Assembly (NCBI RefSeq): GCF_016642265.1
Contig: NZ_MRXX01000008.1
Location: 44,592-88,079, forward strand
Length of the DNA: 43,488 bases
Source of the DNA: Streptococcus lactarius
GTDB lineage: Bacteria; Bacillota; Bacilli; Lactobacillales; Streptococcaceae
Direction: 5' to 3'
Part shown: piece by piece, positions 41,150 through 43,488 of the stretch
How positions within the stretch are numbered: the stretch's first letter is position 1
Layout of the letters: the number at the start of each line of letters is the position of its first letter
Made by a program: the position numbers and the translations under genes
Notes under the pieces: generated by a model
Databases searched by the model: none
Seen by the model: only the letters and a program-made list of their open reading frames with translations
What the model was told of the DNA's origin: nothing

Positions 41150-41874
41150 TTGAATACAAACATGTAGCCTTGCGCTACACAGAAAAAGATATTTTAAAAG
41201 ATGTCAATCTCCGTATTGAAGATGGAGAATTTATGGTCCTCGTAGGCCCGTCAGGATCTGGAAAGACCACCATGATCAAGATGATCAATCGGCTTCTTGA
41301 GCCGACTGATGGCAATATCTACATGGATGAAAAACGCATCAAGGACTATGATGAACGGGAGCTACGTTTGTCTACTGGCTATGTGCTTCAAGCCATTGCC
41401 CTATTTCCTAACTTGACAGTTGCGGAAAATATCGCTCTTATTCCTGAGATGAAGGGCTGGGGCAAGGAGCGAGTGGCTTCCAAAACAGTCGAACTTTTAG
41501 AAAAAGTAGGTCTTCCAGCTTCTGATTATGCCGATCGAAAACCCCATGAGCTCTCTGGCGGGGAGCAACAGCGTGTCGGAATTGTCAGGGCTATGATCGG
41601 GGAACCAAAAATCTTACTGATGGACGAGCCTTTCTCTGCTCTGGATGCCATTTCTCGCAAACAGTTGCAGGCTCTGACCAAAGACTTGCACAAGGAGTTT
41701 GGCATGACCACTATCTTTGTGACCCATGATACGGATGAAGCCTTAAAATTAGGTGACCGGATTGCGGTGCTAGAAGAAGGAGAGATTGTGCAGGTGGCCG
41801 ATTCCAAGACCATTTTAGCCCAACCAGCCAATGATTTTGTCGCAGATTTGTTTGGAGGTGCTCACCATGTCTAA
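41146..41874 (+). CDS. egtUA: OpuA/ProV-type ABC transporter ATPase, probable EgtUA
   Basis: A 242-residue ABC ATPase. Walker A GPSGSGKT, the Q-loop glutamine in [16 protein letters not shown] (OpuA-type IALFPHxTV), signature [10 protein letters not shown], Walker [13 protein letters not shown], switch [11 protein letters not shown]. It lacks C-terminal CBS domains. It energises the fused permease-binding protein encoded next (8-bp overlap). Such pairs are annotated as glycine betaine/choline transporters; in S. pneumoniae an apparently orthologous pair was shown to import ergothioneine (EgtU). The start ATG overlaps the NmrA remnant stop. Confidence 0.8.
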   Translation: MIEYKHVALRYTEKDILKDVNLRIEDGEFMVLVGPSGSGKTTMIKMINRLLEPTDGNIYMDEKRIKDYDERELRLSTGYVLQAIALFPNLTVAENIALIPEMKGWGKERVASKTVELLEKVGLPASDYADRKPHELSGGEQQRVGIVRAMIGEPKILLMDEPFSALDAISRKQLQALTKDLHKEFGMTTIFVTHDTDEALKLGDRIAVLEEGEIVQVADSKTILAQPANDFVADLFGGAHHV

Positions 41875-43387
41875 ACTACTTACAACCTTTCAAGAGCGTT
41901 TTGGGGACTGGCTCACAGCCCTTGGCCAACACCTGCAATTGTCTCTCTTGACCCTTATGATCGCTATTTTCATCGCAGTACCTTTAGCGATTTATCTTAG
42001 CACACGTCACCGAGCAAGTAACTGGGTCTTACAGATCGCAGGAATCTTTCAGACCATTCCTTCCTTGGCGCTTCTAGGACTGTTCATTCCCATCATGGGA
42101 ATTGGAACGCTGCCTGCTTTAACCGCTCTGGTCATCTATGCATTATTCCCGATTTTACAAAATACCATTACCGGTTTACGTGGGATTGATCCCAGTTTAG
42201 AAGAAGCGGGGGTCGCCTTTGGGATGACCAAGTGGGAGCGCCTCAAGAAGTTTGAGATTCCTTTAGCCATGCCTGTGATGATGTCAGGCGTGCGAACTTC
42301 GGCAGTCATGATTATTGGAACAGCGACTCTAGCGGCCTTGATCGGAGCTGGAGGGCTTGGTTCCTTCATCCTCCTCGGTATTGACCGAAGAAATTATAGC
42401 TTAATTTTGATTGGGGCCCTTTCTTCCGCTCTTCTAGCTATTTTGTTCAATAGTATCTTGAAATGGATGGAAAAGGCCAAGTTGCGGACCATTTTTGCGG
42501 CTTTTGCTGTCATGGTCCTTGGTTTGGGAGTTAGTTATGCCCCAAGCATACTTCCTCACAAAGAGAAAGAAAAGCTGGTGATCGCAGGTAAATTGGGTCC
42601 AGAACCTGAAATTCTCATGAACATGTACAAACTTCTCATCGAGGAAAATACAGACATGACGGTGACGGTGAAACCCAACTTTGGGAAGACCGACTTTCTT
42701 TACCAAGCACTGAAAAAAGGGGATATCGATATCTATCCAGAATTTACTGGTACGGTGACGGAAAGTCTCTTGAAGGATAAACCAAAGGTGAGCCACGATC
42801 CGAAAGCGGTTTACAAGGTGGCGCGTGATGGGATTCAGCAGCAAGATCATCTGAGCCTCTTGCGACCGATGGCCTATCAAAATACCTATGCAGTGGCTGT
42901 GCCAAAGAAAATTGCCCAAACGTATGGCCTCAAGACCATCTCAGATCTCAAAAAAGTAGAAGGTCAGCTGAAAGCAGGATTCTCATTAGAATTTAATGAC
43001 CGCGAAGATGGAAATAAGGGCCTTCAATCCCTTTATGGTCTGAATCTCAATGTGGCAACCATGGAGCCGGCGCTGCGCTATGAGGCAATTCAGAAAGGAA
43101 ATATCCAAATTACCGATGCCTATTCAACAGACCCTGAAATTGCTCAATATGATCTAGTGGTTCTGGAAGATGACAAGCAACTCTTCCCTCCTTATCAAGG
43201 GGCGCCACTGATGAAAGCTGAATTACTGAAAAAACATCCAGAATTGGAAGGCATTCTTAACAAGTTAGCTGGCAAAATTACGGAAAAGCAGATGAGTCAA
43301 ATGAACTACCAAGTTGGCGTAGAAGGGAAATTCGCCGCTAAAGTAGCCCGTGACTTTTTGGTTAAAGAAGGGTTTATCAAGAAATAA
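41867..43387 (+). CDS. egtUBC: Fused permease and substrate-binding protein, probable EgtUBC
   Basis: A 506-residue fusion. Residues about 20-210 are a ProW-type permease (EAA-like loop [19 protein letters not shown], six helices including the segment near 215-230). From about 235 onward it is an OpuAC-type binding domain anchored to the outer face ([21 protein letters not shown], then [36 protein letters not shown] and FPPYQGAPL). The ATG at 41867 has GGAGG 8-12 bases upstream. The binding domain closely resembles pneumococcal EgtUC as I recall it, so ergothioneine (a betaine thiol) is the best guess; choline or glycine betaine are alternatives. It is downstream of a MarR regulator, which would fit thiol or redox control. 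Confidence 0.8.
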   Translation: MSKLLTTFQERFGDWLTALGQHLQLSLLTLMIAIFIAVPLAIYLSTRHRASNWVLQIAGIFQTIPSLALLGLFIPIMGIGTLPALTALVIYALFPILQNTITGLRGIDPSLEEAGVAFGMTKWERLKKFEIPLAMPVMMSGVRTSAVMIIGTATLAALIGAGGLGSFILLGIDRRNYSLILIGALSSALLAILFNSILKWMEKAKLRTIFAAFAVMVLGLGVSYAPSILPHKEKEKLVIAGKLGPEPEILMNMYKLLIEENTDMTVTVKPNFGKTDFLYQALKKGDIDIYPEFTGTVTESLLKDKPKVSHDPKAVYKVARDGIQQQDHLSLLRPMAYQNTYAVAVPKKIAQTYGLKTISDLKKVEGQLKAGFSLEFNDREDGNKGLQSLYGLNLNVATMEPALRYEAIQKGNIQITDAYSTDPEIAQYDLVVLEDDKQLFPPYQGAPLMKAELLKKHPELEGILNKLAGKITEKQMSQMNYQVGVEGKFAAKVARDFLVKEGFIKK

Positions 43388-43393
43388 CCAGAC

Positions 43394-43419
43394 GAGGATG
43401 GGACAAAAGTCCTAGCCTC
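43394..43419 (+). terminator. Terminator-like hairpin after egtUBC
   Basis: GAGGATGGGAC (43394-43404), loop AAAA, GTCCTAGCCTC (43409-43419), an 11-bp stem with one mismatch. Related GAGGCTGGGAC-AAAA hairpins are common between streptococcal genes. No T-tract follows. Nothing else is recognised from 43420 to the end. Confidence 0.6.
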
Positions 43420-43488
43420 TCAATTGTCTTTGAATTTTCGAGCAAGAGAGTGGGCTCTACTAGGCTTATTTCATCAGCTTTTACAGCC

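Overview
The window is a chromosomal segment of an oral streptococcus of the mitis/sanguinis type, most like Streptococcus parasanguinis. The evidence is the Mn lipoprotein of the FimA/PsaA/ScaA family with pepO divergent and tpx downstream, plus streptococcus-restricted families (DUF3013, DUF1310, probable DUF3114). Species assignment is from remembered sequences, not a search.

Layout. 1-2.2 kb: groES-groEL under a CtsR box plus CIRCE. 2.2-4.7 kb: a gene-poor, repeat-rich stretch with an unassigned structured RNA candidate, a small membrane protein, a frameshifted membrane-protein gene and relics beside a tRNA. 4.7-6.3 kb (minus): rarA, a very probable 6S RNA and tRNA-Lys(CTT), the last two separated by only 6 nt. 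6.4-9.7 kb: DUF3013, Nudix, GNAT, prmA and rsmE. 9.75-12.2 kb: an AT-rich island with a DUF1310 membrane protein, an alpha/beta-hydrolase lipase with a helical C-terminus, and two small helical proteins. This matches the reverse-architecture type VII secreted lipase (TslA) with its partners and a candidate immunity protein. 12.3-15.3 kb: relA and dtd separated by a repeat. 15.4-23.4 kb: pnuC, the DtxR-type Mn repressor, a DUF3114-like gene, a 138-bp inverted-repeat element, tpx, the fimCBA/scaCBA manganese ABC transporter and divergent pepO.

23.7-32.8 kb: a glycyl-radical sugar locus with activating enzyme (divergent), DeoR and SorC regulators, lactose/cellobiose-type PTS IIA-IIB-IIC, a YbiW-like glycyl radical enzyme, fructose-6-phosphate-aldolase-like TalC/FSA and GldA. 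The gene set fits the recently described anhydroglycolysis pathway. In that pathway 1,5-anhydroglucitol-6-P goes to 1-deoxyfructose-6-P, then to glyceraldehyde-3-P and hydroxyacetone, and the hydroxyacetone to 1,2-propanediol. A palindrome repeated before the PTS promoter and before the radical enzyme, together with a cre-like site, suggests substrate induction and carbon catabolite control.

32.9-43.5 kb: a DacA-type carboxypeptidase whose promoter implies a nearly leaderless mRNA, leuS, yjdF with a riboswitch-like leader, a cbiMQO-type cobalt/nickel ECF transporter, a MarR regulator with paired operators, an internally deleted NmrA-like gene, and an ABC transporter (ATPase plus fused permease-binding protein) that resembles the ergothioneine importer EgtU. 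Most genes are housekeeping and intact. The accessory interest lies in the lipase island, the glycyl radical locus, the RNA elements and the small repeats.
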